Source: Oscillospiraceae bacterium (lineage in GTDB: Bacteria; Bacillota; Clostridia; Oscillospirales; Oscillospiraceae). Taken from it: a DNA stretch of 64,000 nucleotides. This document shows positions 1-7,840 of the stretch, one piece after another (positions within the stretch are counted from its first letter, which is position 1; every line of letters starts with the position of its first letter). The DNA is taken from NCBI GenBank assembly GCA_902779945.1, contig CACZDN010000006.1, positions 1 to 64,000 of the forward strand, given 5' to 3'. A program made the translations under genes and the position numbers. Under the pieces are notes generated by a model. It was not told the origin of the DNA and did no database searches. It saw only the letters and a program-made list of their open reading frames with translations.

Positions 1-923
1 ATGATCTGATACTCCAGCGTGTCATTCCCGGATGCAGAGGCCGTGTGTGCATAGCCGTCAGAAATGTTGTCTGCGCTGCCGTTATTTGCTCCGGTGTCGA
101 TCCTGGCCTCGCGCACGGTCTTTTCAACAGACGGGATGCCTGTGGCGTTCTTGGGGTACAGCACCGGGTCATAGATCCATTCGCTGCCGTTCACAACATT
201 GGTCATGGGCAGGGAAATCAGGAAAGGCGCGGTGGTTTCCGTGACCATTTCGGGGACACGGGTTTCGACCACAAGGTACAGGCCGAGGGGCAGGCCGCTT
301 ACTGCGCTGTGTCCGTAGGCGTCCGTTTCGGGCATGGCGCTGCCGCCCGCAAACTGGACAAACCTTTCGGCGGCGTTTCTCGTCGCCGTGCCGTTGGTGT
401 TCAGCGCGTTCTTGAGGCCGTCGATCAGCACGTCGGAGGTGTAGTAGTAAATGGTCTTGCCGCCCTCGGTCTTGTCCGCCGGGGCGAAGCGGTCATTGGC
501 GGTGACGCCGAGGACATTCAGAAAAGCGGCGTTCAGCTCGCTGTTTTCGATGCCGTACAGCAGCTCAACACGGTTCGTGTTGTCCTCGGTCTGGGTGTAG
601 GCGAGAATATCCGCCAGCTTGACATAGCTAAATTCCACGCCGCGCACAGCGTATCCGTATGCGTCGCCGTTCGCGTTCAGCGCGGAGACACGGGCGGGAT
701 TGCCCAGAATGGCCTCCACTCCGCTTTCGTCCCGGATGCCGGTGCTGACATAGGAGCTGTCCCAAACGCCGTCTTTCTCCGCGCCGGTCACATCGTACTT
801 GTAGAGGCTGATGGAGCCGGTGCGCGTCGTGTCGATCAGCGCCGGATCAGCGGCGGCAAAGGTGGGAATGGAAAAGCTGCCGACCATGACAAGGGCCAGC
901 AGCAGAGAAAAGAGTTTTTTCAA
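1..923 (-). CDS. LPXTG-pilus major (backbone) pilin, SpaA/SpaH type, 3' end beyond window
   Basis: Read on the minus strand from TTG at 923, 307 codons are open to the window edge. The product begins MKKLFSLLLALVMV, a classical signal peptide with a likely SPase I site after PTFAA. It contains a YPKN pilin-type motif (residues 256-259), whose Lys258 is the kind used by class C sortase to polymerise backbone subunits, and later DTLEYQI, a strand typical of pilin isopeptide domains. The LPXTG end lies outside. The TTG start overlaps the TGA of the upstream adhesin gene as TTGA, with an AGGAAG-like site just upstream, so the two are probably translationally coupled. A sortase would be expected further left. 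Pilin identity is inferred from motif and context. Confidence 0.8.
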   Translation of the reverse strand, partial: MKKLFSLLLALVMVGSFSIPTFAAADPALIDTTRTGSISLYKYDVTGAEKDGVWDSSYVSTGIRDESGVEAILGNPARVSALNANGDAYGYAVRGVEFSYVKLADILAYTQTEDNTNRVELLYGIENSELNAAFLNVLGVTANDRFAPADKTEGGKTIYYYTSDVLIDGLKNALNTNGTATRNAAERFVQFAGGSAMPETDAYGHSAVSGLPLGLYLVVETRVPEMVTETTAPFLISLPMTNVVNGSEWIYDPVLYPKNATGIPSVEKTVREARIDTGANNGSADNISDGYAHTASASGNDTLEYQI

Positions 924-3900
924 GATTCGCAGTCTTCCTTTCGTTTAAGATAGATGATAAGGGGTATAGCGCAAATGGGCATAAAAAGAGGCAGCAGGTC
1001 AAAGCCTCTGCCGCCGGTTTCGGGGAGCCGGTAAGTGGGATCGTCTGTTGCGGTGACATACAGGGAATAACAGTATGTCTTGCCGTCCAAGGTTTCCGAG
1101 TCCTCAATATTGGTTTTCTGCGTTTCAATGGGAAGTGTGCCTTTGTAGAGATCGGTGCCGATCAGAGAATAGCCCTGCGGGGCCTTGGTTTCGGTCAGGC
1201 GGTAGAGAATCGTGCTGTCCGCCCGGAGGCCGGTAAAGCTAACGCTGCCGGTGCTGTCGGTGGTAAGCTGCCCATTAGAAAGGTTATTACTTGAACAGCC
1301 GCCCGCCGTGATATTCTCACCGCTGCGGTTCGTGACGGGGGTCCAGGTAGTGCCGTTATTCGTGGAGTATTCCAGCAAAAACGCGGCTCCTGCGAGGGGC
1401 TTGCCTTTCTCGTCCTGCTTCCTGACCTCCAGCGTTCCCGGCCTGCGAAGATCTGTCACGGTCTGGGTGCCGTTTTCAACGGGAACGGTCACGGTGTAGG
1501 CTCTCTCGTCCACCTTGTAGCCCTTGGGCGCGGTAATCTCCTGTACCCGGTAATTACCGTAGAGCAGGTTTTCAAAGACGATCTCACCGTTTTCATTGGC
1601 GGTGCCTTCGGCCAGTTTCTTACCGCTTTCATCCATGAGCTGATACACGGCTCCGGCAAGGGGCTTGTTCTCATAGGCGTCTTTCTTAATGAGCTTCAGG
1701 CTTCCTCGGCTTGGGGTGTTCTTGACACTGATCTCCACGGTCTTGCCGTGTTCGGTCAGCTCCACAGGGATCGGGGTAGAATCCAGAGCATAGCCTTCAG
1801 GCGCTTCCGTCTCGGTCAGTATATACTTGCTGAGAGCCATTCCCGAAAAGGTGATCTTGCCCTCCGTGCCGGTAACTGCTTCGGAAATGAGCTTGCCGCT
1901 GGAATCCGTCAGCTTGAAATGCGCTCCCGCAAGAGGCTTGTTTGTCTCAGCGTCGGTTTTGAGGATTGCAATACCGCCGGTCTGCTTGATATTGGTGATC
2001 GTCTTGCTCACGGTCTGCCCGGCGTTTGTGACTTCAACGGTGATCGGGGTGGCGTCCAGAACATAACCGGTCGGGGCTGCTGTTTCGGTCAGCTTGTAGG
2101 TGCCGAGGGGAAGGCCGTTGAAAGTGAGCTTGCCGTCCGCTGCGGTGTCGCCCTCCTTGATGAGCTTGCCTGTGGAATCCGTCAACTTGAAATGCGCTCC
2201 CGCAAGGGGGCTGCTTGTATCGGCGTCGGTCTTGAGGATAGCAATACCGCCGGTTTGCTTGGCATTGGTGATCTCTTTTTTCACAACTTCGCCGTCACGG
2301 GTGATCTCAATGGGTATCGGCGTATCATCCAGCACATAGCCGGTCTGTGTCGCAGTTTCCGTGAGGATATACTTTCCGATGGGCAGCGTTGTGAAAAACA
2401 GCTTGCCGTCCGTTCCGGTGTCGCCTTCGTCGATCAGGTTGCCGGCCTCGTCGGTCAGCATGAAGTGGACGCCCGCAAGAGGACTTCCACTTTCGTTCGT
2501 CTTAATCACCTGAATATGACCGCTGGCTTTGTAGTTTGTGAACGTGTGTTCGTCAACCGCGGTATGGTAGCCGACCCGCGCCGCCATAAGGTTATGATTC
2601 GGTACATAGCCGGGGAGTTCTGAGGTTTCAGCATACCAGTAATCCCCAATGGGGAGATTGTCAAAGACTACAACGCCGTTTTCGTCCGTCGTGCCAGTGG
2701 TAAGCTCGTTTTTGTCCACATCGTACAGCGTGAACACAACGCCGCTCAAAAGTTCTCCGTCGCTGTTCTTCTTTGTGAGCTTGATGCTTCCTCTGGCGGG
2801 CTTGTTGGTGTAGCTTAACGTGACGACCTTTCCGTTTCCGTCCAGATAAACAAGCTCGATGCCGCCCTCCGGGAAATATCCGGGCGGGACTTGGCTTTCC
2901 TGACAGTAGTACGGGCCGAGGGGCAGCCCCGCAAAAACCACGACGCCGGTTTCATCGGTCGTTCCCTTGGTGACTTCGCGCATGTGATCATCAAGGATGG
3001 TAAACTCTGCGCCTTGCAGGGGCTGGCCGGTTTCGGAATCTGTTTTGAGAATCTTGATAGTTCCTGCGGGTTTGTAGTTTACGACAGTCTTGGTGATGGT
3101 CTGCCCGTCCTCCGTGATACTGATGGGGTACTTGGTATCGTCCAGCGCATAGCCGGGAACTGCAAAGGTTTCCTGATAGAAATAGTTGCCCAAGGGGAGA
3201 TCGGAGAATACCAGGACGCCGCTGCTGTCCGTGCTGCCGCTTGTGATCCGGTTGTCGTCGCTGTCAAGCAGTTGGAAGCCGGTGCTTGCAATCGGAGTGC
3301 CGTTTTCGTCGGTCTTTACGAGCTTCAAGCTGCCCTTGGACGGGATGCGCTCATTCGTGACGGTTTTCTGCACAAGCAGGCTGCTCATTGTGATAGATAT
3401 CGCATACTGTGTGGTGTCCGGGACATATCCGGGGAGCGCGCTGGTTTCAGCATAGTAGTAATTGCCGGGGGCAAGATCGCTGAATGATACGACGCCGGAG
3501 CTGTCCGTAGTCTTGGTGCTGATGGTGCGTTTGGAAGCATCGTACAGAGTAAAGCCAACACCGGAAAGAGGGTTGCCGTTGTCGTCCGTCTTGGTGATCT
3601 GCAAGCTGCCTTTCTGCGGCTGCACGGTCGCGCTGGGTGTTTTCACCGTGAGGAAGCCTCTCACAAAAACGTCCTGAGACCCGTCCAGCGTGCTTGTGAC
3701 AATCCTTTGCTGGTTGTAGACGGACGGCGCCCAGAAGAACAGTTTTGCGGTGGGCAGGTGATCCATCCCGTAGGCGCACAGGGTATAGCTGCCATTGGCA
3801 TGGGCAACAGGAATTTTGATCGTCAGCGTTTCCTGATCCGCGCCGGTATGTCCGAGAATCTGCTTGCCCTCCGGCATATCGTCCATGAGGTCATAGGTGC

Positions 3901-4549
3901 CGTTGATACCGTTGGTGAGCGTGATGCTGCCGGTGAAGTAGTCTCCCTCCTGGGTGAGCGTAATTTCCGACGGGCTAAACGTCAGGCTCCCGGCACCGCC
4001 GGTTGACACATTCCCGGATCGGGCCATTTGCAGCAGGCTGAGCGACCAATAGAACAGATCTTCATAGCCGGGCCTGCCTCTGATCCAGTCGCCGTTGACA
4101 TTGAGGTTGAGGTACTGGGGCATCCCATCGGCGTAGTTCTCAGCAAGGAAAAATCTTATGGCGTTCGCTGTCGCGTATCTGGCCTCCAGGTCAGAAAAGC
4201 CGCCGTTGTCTGCGGGGTAGCCGTGGGTGAGAATCGCCTTGAGGCCAGTCAAGATATACTCGTCGTACACATACTCGCCTTCAACAGAGGAGTAGGCTGC
4301 GTTATACGGGTTTTCTTTGCTGGTTTGCAGGCAGTAGGCCACTTGACCATCAGAAGTAGCATGTCCGGGTGTCTGGAGATCGACCCATGTGCCGCTGGTG
4401 TTGTAGGTCTGGAAATACGAATACATGGGGGCTGTGGTAATGACCGCCGAGTCCGCATAGGCGGTCAGGGAAAAGGCTGCGCAGAACATGAGAATAACGC
4501 AGAGCAGCACAGCGATGCTTCTGCGCCATTTGGTTTTGAGAATTGGCAA
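920..4549 (-). CDS. Cell-wall-anchored adhesin: thioester-like N-domain plus nine CnaB/SpaA repeats, LPETG
   Basis: The 1209-residue surface protein probably forms the tip or accessory subunit of the pilus whose backbone gene follows. Residues 1-32 are a signal peptide (KTKWRRS then a hydrophobic core, ending TAYA). Residues ~45-175 resemble a Cys-Gln thioester domain, with AYCLQ at 71-75. Nine CnaB (prealbumin-like) modules of ~90 residues run from ~314 to ~1150, each opening with G(S/T/G)(L/I)xxxKTD and carrying an E-T-x-x-P-G-Y segment. LPETG begins at ~1175, followed by a hydrophobic stretch and KRK, the sortase signal. Modules 5-7 are very alike. The start is unclear: AGGAGG (4558-4553) is only 3 nt from TTG at 4549, so initiation a few codons later is possible. 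The ligand cannot be predicted. Confidence 0.88.
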   Translation of the reverse strand: MPILKTKWRRSIAVLLCVILMFCAAFSLTAYADSAVITTAPMYSYFQTYNTSGTWVDLQTPGHATSDGQVAYCLQTSKENPYNAAYSSVEGEYVYDEYILTGLKAILTHGYPADNGGFSDLEARYATANAIRFFLAENYADGMPQYLNLNVNGDWIRGRPGYEDLFYWSLSLLQMARSGNVSTGGAGSLTFSPSEITLTQEGDYFTGSITLTNGINGTYDLMDDMPEGKQILGHTGADQETLTIKIPVAHANGSYTLCAYGMDHLPTAKLFFWAPSVYNQQRIVTSTLDGSQDVFVRGFLTVKTPSATVQPQKGSLQITKTDDNGNPLSGVGFTLYDASKRTISTKTTDSSGVVSFSDLAPGNYYYAETSALPGYVPDTTQYAISITMSSLLVQKTVTNERIPSKGSLKLVKTDENGTPIASTGFQLLDSDDNRITSGSTDSSGVLVFSDLPLGNYFYQETFAVPGYALDDTKYPISITEDGQTITKTVVNYKPAGTIKILKTDSETGQPLQGAEFTILDDHMREVTKGTTDETGVVVFAGLPLGPYYCQESQVPPGYFPEGGIELVYLDGNGKVVTLSYTNKPARGSIKLTKKNSDGELLSGVVFTLYDVDKNELTTGTTDENGVVVFDNLPIGDYWYAETSELPGYVPNHNLMAARVGYHTAVDEHTFTNYKASGHIQVIKTNESGSPLAGVHFMLTDEAGNLIDEGDTGTDGKLFFTTLPIGKYILTETATQTGYVLDDTPIPIEITRDGEVVKKEITNAKQTGGIAILKTDADTSSPLAGAHFKLTDSTGKLIKEGDTAADGKLTFNGLPLGTYKLTETAAPTGYVLDATPITVEVTNAGQTVSKTITNIKQTGGIAILKTDAETNKPLAGAHFKLTDSSGKLISEAVTGTEGKITFSGMALSKYILTETEAPEGYALDSTPIPVELTEHGKTVEISVKNTPSRGSLKLIKKDAYENKPLAGAVYQLMDESGKKLAEGTANENGEIVFENLLYGNYRVQEITAPKGYKVDERAYTVTVPVENGTQTVTDLRRPGTLEVRKQDEKGKPLAGAAFLLEYSTNNGTTWTPVTNRSGENITAGGCSSNNLSNGQLTTDSTGSVSFTGLRADSTILYRLTETKAPQGYSLIGTDLYKGTLPIETQKTNIEDSETLDGKTYCYSLYVTATDDPTYRLPETGGRGFDLLPLFMPICAIPLIIYLKRKEDCES
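1700..3640 (-). repeat. Tandem ~270-bp CnaB-module coding repeats
   Basis: Successive CnaB modules of the adhesin are spaced about 270 bp apart. The modules opening near 2525, 2255 and 1985 (reading leftwards) share long nearly identical stretches, for example GGIAILKTDA followed by PLAGAHFKLTDS. This is coding repetition that probably expands and contracts by recombination and changes pilus-tip length. Confidence 0.75.
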
Positions 4550-4585
4550 TCGCCTCCTGTAAATAGTTTTTGGGGAAAAGAGAGA

Positions 4586-4783
4586 TTAGCGGACGGCATC
4601 ACCTCCTTTCCCCGGCGGATTGCCCTTGCTGATGGCGGTCATGTGGCCGGGAGTAAAGGGACACTCGGCAAACTTGCAGTACCGATCTTTGCGGTACGGT
4701 CGGTGCCAGCGGCAGCTCCGGCACTCCGGGTGTGGGCCGTCCTTGCCGCTGTCATAGTGGTCTGAGCCGGGTGTTCCTCGCAT
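4586..4783 (-). CDS. Small cysteine-rich protein, possible zinc ribbon
   Basis: I do not recognise this 65-residue reading frame. It has a CxxC pair (ECRSC, ~residues 23-26) and a later CxxxxC pair (YCKFAEC, ~37-42) around a basic WHRPYRKD segment, the layout of a small zinc-binding protein. It ends 36 nt before the adhesin gene in the same direction, so it could be the first gene of the pilus unit. No good ribosome-binding site is visible upstream of its ATG. Its first codons lie inside the repeated module at 4776-4919, whose second copy gives MRGPPGS in place of MRGTPGS. The cysteine pattern argues that it is coded; the missing ribosome-binding site argues against. Confidence 0.4.
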   Translation of the reverse strand: MRGTPGSDHYDSGKDGPHPECRSCRWHRPYRKDRYCKFAECPFTPGHMTAISKGNPPGKGGDAVR

Positions 4784-4919
4784 GAGACTTTCAAAAGCCC
4801 TATGATCGCCATTGGTACTTCAAGGTCAAATTTGGGCTTTGCGGTATATATAAAAAATCCGTTTCACGGTGAAACGGGTTTTCTGACAGGTTGATGAGGG
4901 TGTTAAGGCGTGGTATAAT
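4776..4919 (+). repeat. Terminator-promoter repeat module, copy 1
   Basis: This copy shares most of its sequence with 6046-6207, beginning CCTCGCATGAGACT and ending TGACAGGTTGATG. It contains the perfect palindrome CCGTTTCACGGTGAAACGG (4859-4877), preceded by A6 and followed by a T-rich stretch, a bidirectional terminator shape. Its right end supplies a -35 box, TTGATG (4891-4896), placed 17 nt before TATAAT (4914-4919), which drives the flavoprotein gene at 4949. The repeat therefore seems to insulate and re-start transcription. Confidence 0.75.
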
Positions 4920-4948
4920 AAACTATAAGCTAATCGAGGAGGTGCCGA

Positions 4949-5974
4949 ATGTACGATGTAATTATAATTGGTAGCGGGCCGACTGGGAGTACAGCAGCGA
5001 AACTGTTATCTGAAAAAGGATATTCTGTTTTAGTTTTGGAAAAGGCTAAACTTCCAAGGTACAAGTCCTGTTCAGGATGTTTGATAAATAAATCCATTGG
5101 GCTTATCAAACAGTATTTTATGACGGACATACCAGACAGTGTCACTTGTGCTCCCGCTGAGAATAAGGGCATGGTTTTTGTAGATGACAGAGGAAGAGCG
5201 TTTACATTCCCACAGCCGGGATTGAATGTGTGGAGGAGCAGCTTTGACCATTGGCTCGCAAAACAAGCAGTTGATACTGGGGCAGAATTACGTGAAGATT
5301 GTCCTGTTATCTCCTGTGAACAGGAATCTGATGTTGTGCGAGTTCATATCGGCGGCGCTGTTCAATGCACTGAGACAGCAAAATATGTGATTGACTGCGA
5401 AGGCTGTATTGGCTCTGTTAAAAACAAGTTGTTGAATATCAAACCGCGCTATGTCACAACATTCCAAACCTATAATGAGGGAATTGTTGATTTGGATTTG
5501 CATTATTTCTATGCCTATCTGCAACCTGCACTCTCTGAATATGACGCTTGGTTCAATGTCAAAGATAATATGCTTGTTCTCGGCGTTTCAGTCAAACACC
5601 AAGAAAACGTGCGTGCGTATTATCATGCGTTTGTCCGCTATATGGAGCAGGAACACCGGCTAATAATAACAAAACAGATACGGGAAGATCGCTGGCTTCT
5701 TCCTGAGATTCAACCGGGCTGTCCCATTGACTACGGAAAAGGCAGGGTTTTCTTCGCAGGAGAGGCCGCTGGATGGCTCAATCCCATGGGCGAAGGTATC
5801 TCCTGCGGAATGGAGAGCGCCTTTCACCTTGCCCATGCAATTATGAATCATGTTGATAACCCTGAGCAAGCAAAGACTGCTTATAGGGATAATTCGGATT
5901 CTCTCCATCAATACATGATTCGGCAATGGAGTTTTACCGGCAGAATGGCCAGCACCTTCTCACAGATGATTTGA
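4949..5974 (+). CDS. FAD-dependent oxidoreductase, geranylgeranyl-reductase-like family
   Basis: The 341-residue flavoprotein opens with the dinucleotide-binding motif IIIGSGPTGSTAA (residues 5-17). It continues with LPRYKSCSGCL (35-45), the position where this family has its conserved cysteine motif, and has the second FAD motif GRVFFAGEAAGWLNPMGEGI near residue 265-285. Members saturate prenyl chains or oxidise/reduce small lipophilic or peptide-bound substrates; the substrate cannot be set here. AGGAGGTG precedes the ATG, and a TTGATG-N17-TATAAT promoter ends 30 nt upstream. The gene is AT-richer than core genes to the right and is bounded by two copies of the terminator-promoter repeat, as expected for transferred cargo. 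Any link to the RiPP cassette that follows is speculative. Confidence 0.78.
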   Translation: MYDVIIIGSGPTGSTAAKLLSEKGYSVLVLEKAKLPRYKSCSGCLINKSIGLIKQYFMTDIPDSVTCAPAENKGMVFVDDRGRAFTFPQPGLNVWRSSFDHWLAKQAVDTGAELREDCPVISCEQESDVVRVHIGGAVQCTETAKYVIDCEGCIGSVKNKLLNIKPRYVTTFQTYNEGIVDLDLHYFYAYLQPALSEYDAWFNVKDNMLVLGVSVKHQENVRAYYHAFVRYMEQEHRLIITKQIREDRWLLPEIQPGCPIDYGKGRVFFAGEAAGWLNPMGEGISCGMESAFHLAHAIMNHVDNPEQAKTAYRDNSDSLHQYMIRQWSFTGRMASTFSQMI

Positions 5975-6045
5975 CGTGAAAAGAGCTATCAGCCTAGATA
6001 TACCTATTCTTCTACTTTTATTTTTGTTGCTGCCCGGCGGCCCTC

Positions 6046-6207
6046 GCATGAGACTGTCAAAAGCCCTATGATCGCCATGGGTAAAATACATGGCATCCCT
6101 CCCTTCAAAGGTCAAATTGGGGCTTTGCGGTATATATAAAAAAATCCGTTTCACGGTGAAACGGATTTTTTGACAGGTTGATGTTAATTGTGTAGGAACA
6201 GTATAAT
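6046..6207 (+). repeat. Terminator-promoter repeat module, copy 2
   Basis: This is the second copy of the 4776-4919 module with a ~20-bp insertion near 6085-6105. It retains the perfect hairpin CCGTTTCACGGTGAAACGG (6146-6164), flanked by A7 and T7 (a strong two-way terminator), and the trailing TTGATG (6178-6183). That -35 box is followed after 18 nt by TATAAT (6202-6207). It separates the flavoprotein gene from the radical SAM cassette. Confidence 0.75.
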
Positions 6208-6231
6208 TCTGTTTAATGAATCTCCGCAAAC

Positions 6232-6260
6232 TTGACTCATATCTATTCTCATGATATAAT
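6232..6260 (+). promoter_or_regulatory. Sigma-A promoter of the radical SAM/RiPP cassette
   Basis: TTGACT (6232-6237), a 17-nt spacer and a perfect TATAAT (6255-6260) lie 56 nt before the maturase ATG, downstream of the second repeat module. Confidence 0.75.
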
Positions 6261-6315
6261 ATAATAAATAATTATTATGTGATTGAACATGGTTATTTTG
6301 AAAGAGGAGATCAAC

Positions 6316-7422
6316 ATGGGGATAAATGTTGCGATAATTAAACCTGTTGGAAACGGATGCAATTTGCAATGTAAATATTGTTATGTTGATGGAAAACCTT
6401 CCAAAATTGAACACATGACTATTCAAATGGGCAAAAGAATAGTTGACGAATTATTTGCGCAGGAAGATGTCAATGAAATAGAATTTTTATGGCACGGAGG
6501 AGAACCACTATTACAACCCATATCCTTTTATTCTGAGATATTCAAATATCAAAACAAGAAATCAAATGAAACAGGGAAAAAATATGAGAATTCAATCCAG
6601 ACAAATTTGACACTATTGAATGACGATTGGATTGAATTTTTCATAAAAAACAACATCATAATCAGCACCAGTCTTGATGGGCCAAGAGAACTTCATAATA
6701 TTAACCGTTGCTTTCCAAATCATGAAGGTGCATTTGATAGAGTTCAAAAGGGGGTTGCTTTAGCTCAAGAAAGAGGCTGTAAAGTAAATGCACTGTGTGT
6801 TGTATCAAAAAGTAATGTTGGTTTTCCAGAAGCTATTTGTGAAGAATTCGATAATCTTAATATTAACCATGTTGGTTTTTTACCATGCTATAAAACAGAA
6901 AATGATCGAACTGTTATACCAAGCCTGTCTCCAGGAGAATATGGGTTATTTCTTACAAAGGTTTTTGATCTATACTTACAAGGAAAGACTAACGTAAAAA
7001 TTAGAGAAATGGATCAGTTCCTTGGTGGAACGATTGGTTTTCAACAGGATATTTGTTCGTTTACAGGTCATTGCGATCATTTTATTTGCATTGACTATGC
7101 TGGAGATGTTTTTTCCTGTGACACCACCCCTCAAAATGATATCCATAGGTTTGGTAATCTTCAAACATCTTCCTTGTTAGCTCTAACAAAAACAGCAAAA
7201 TACAGTTGTTTCGTTAAGAGTATTCAAGATGAACAGCTTTTATGTAAGAGTTGTCCATATTTTGAGTATTGTCACAACGGGTGTTCTAATATGAGAGTCA
7301 ACGGTCGGTATTACTATTGCGAAGATAGAAAAATACTATTCTCATATTTTGAGAAAGTAATAAAAGATGTACTTAGTGAGGAGGGAAAAAATGATAGCTC
7401 AAACAGATGTTTTACAGTTTAG
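6316..7422 (+). CDS. Radical SAM/SPASM peptide maturase
   Basis: The 368-residue protein starts at ATG 6316, behind AGAGGAGA. The radical SAM cluster motif is CNLQCKYC (Cys15, Cys19, Cys22) right at the N-terminus, so no RiPP recognition domain precedes it. HGGEPLL near residue 56 is the usual SAM-binding GGE segment. The C-terminal third has the SPASM/twitch cysteine array (ICSFTGHC, SCD, then LLCKSCPYFEYCHNGC) expected to hold auxiliary [4Fe-4S] clusters. Such enzymes modify ribosomal peptides by C-C, C-N or thioether crosslinks. The gene overlaps the next one, whose product looks like its substrate. Base composition is markedly AT-rich compared with the core, indicating transfer. Cyclophane formation is inferred from the precursor. 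Confidence 0.88.
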   Translation: MGINVAIIKPVGNGCNLQCKYCYVDGKPSKIEHMTIQMGKRIVDELFAQEDVNEIEFLWHGGEPLLQPISFYSEIFKYQNKKSNETGKKYENSIQTNLTLLNDDWIEFFIKNNIIISTSLDGPRELHNINRCFPNHEGAFDRVQKGVALAQERGCKVNALCVVSKSNVGFPEAICEEFDNLNINHVGFLPCYKTENDRTVIPSLSPGEYGLFLTKVFDLYLQGKTNVKIREMDQFLGGTIGFQQDICSFTGHCDHFICIDYAGDVFSCDTTPQNDIHRFGNLQTSSLLALTKTAKYSCFVKSIQDEQLLCKSCPYFEYCHNGCSNMRVNGRYYYCEDRKILFSYFEKVIKDVLSEEGKNDSSNRCFTV

Positions 7423-7591
7423 GGAGATTGTGAATCAACGAAAAGAGAGTAGTGTTTTCTTTAACCGGTTATATGAAGCACTAAACACTCTAAGTACACG
7501 TCACGATTCATATTTTGATACACATCGTGATGTTAATTGGTCAAATAGTCATACTCAACACTCAAGACATGAAGATTATGATAGAAGTTAA
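7391..7591 (+). CDS. Candidate RiPP precursor peptide with aromatic-X-X triplet core
   Basis: The 66-residue peptide starts at ATG 7391 behind GAGGAGGG, inside the last 32 nt of the maturase gene in another frame. Residues 1-37 form a plausible leader with a helical segment (FREIVNQRKESSVFFNRLYEALNTL). Residues 38-65 parse almost without remainder into aromatic-X-X units: HDS, YFD, HRD, WSN, HTQ, HSR, HED, YDR. In known radical SAM triceptides the first aromatic (W/Y/F/H) is linked to the side chain of the third residue, often N, D, Q or R. There are no cysteines, which argues against a sactipeptide. No protease or exporter is adjacent. That it is coded is well supported by the SD and overlap; the modification is inference. 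Confidence 0.75.
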   Translation: MIAQTDVLQFREIVNQRKESSVFFNRLYEALNTLSTRHDSYFDTHRDVNWSNSHTQHSRHEDYDRS

Positions 7592-7694
7592 GAGTAGAAG
7601 TCACAACAACGTGAAATTATGGCTCCCAAAATAAAGACAGTATAGAATAAAAGTACAAGTTACTCTTAGGAAAACTGCTTTTGTAGAGTAGGAA

Positions 7695-7713
7695 TCCGTT
7701 TCACGATGAAACG
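7695..7713 (+). repeat. Degenerate third copy of the module hairpin
   Basis: CCGTTTCACGATGAAACGC differs at two positions from the perfect palindrome of the two full modules and is followed by ATTTTG. The rest of the module is not recognisable here. It may be the terminator of the RiPP cassette. Confidence 0.5.
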
Positions 7714-7732
7714 CATTTTGGGCAACAAAAAA

Positions 7733-7774
7733 GGCCGCTTTCACGATCTGTAGAGGAACGTGGAAACGGCCTTT
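7733..7774 (+). terminator. Imperfect hairpin after the RiPP cassette
   Basis: GGCCGCTTTCAC (7733-7744) pairs imperfectly with GTGGAAACGGCC (ending 7771). It is preceded by A6 and followed by TTTC. The second hairpin in tandem makes read-through from the cassette unlikely. Confidence 0.5.
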
Positions 7775-7840
7775 CGGTGGGGGAGGATGCTCGAATGGCG
7801 GTGGAAGCTGCCAGCATCATCCCAATATTTGATTTTTGTT

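Noticed and set aside
45..953. A 302-residue open frame on the plus strand
   Set aside because: It is the antisense of the pilin gene; composition is that of a mirrored GC-rich frame, and the minus-strand frame has a signal peptide and pilin motif.
1700..3640. Possible CRISPR-like periodic repeat
   Set aside because: The ~270-bp period is coding and corresponds to CnaB protein modules; there are no short repeats with unique spacers.
7690..7720. Third full copy of the terminator-promoter module
   Set aside because: Only the hairpin is recognisable and it is imperfect; neither the upstream half nor the trailing TTGATG is present.
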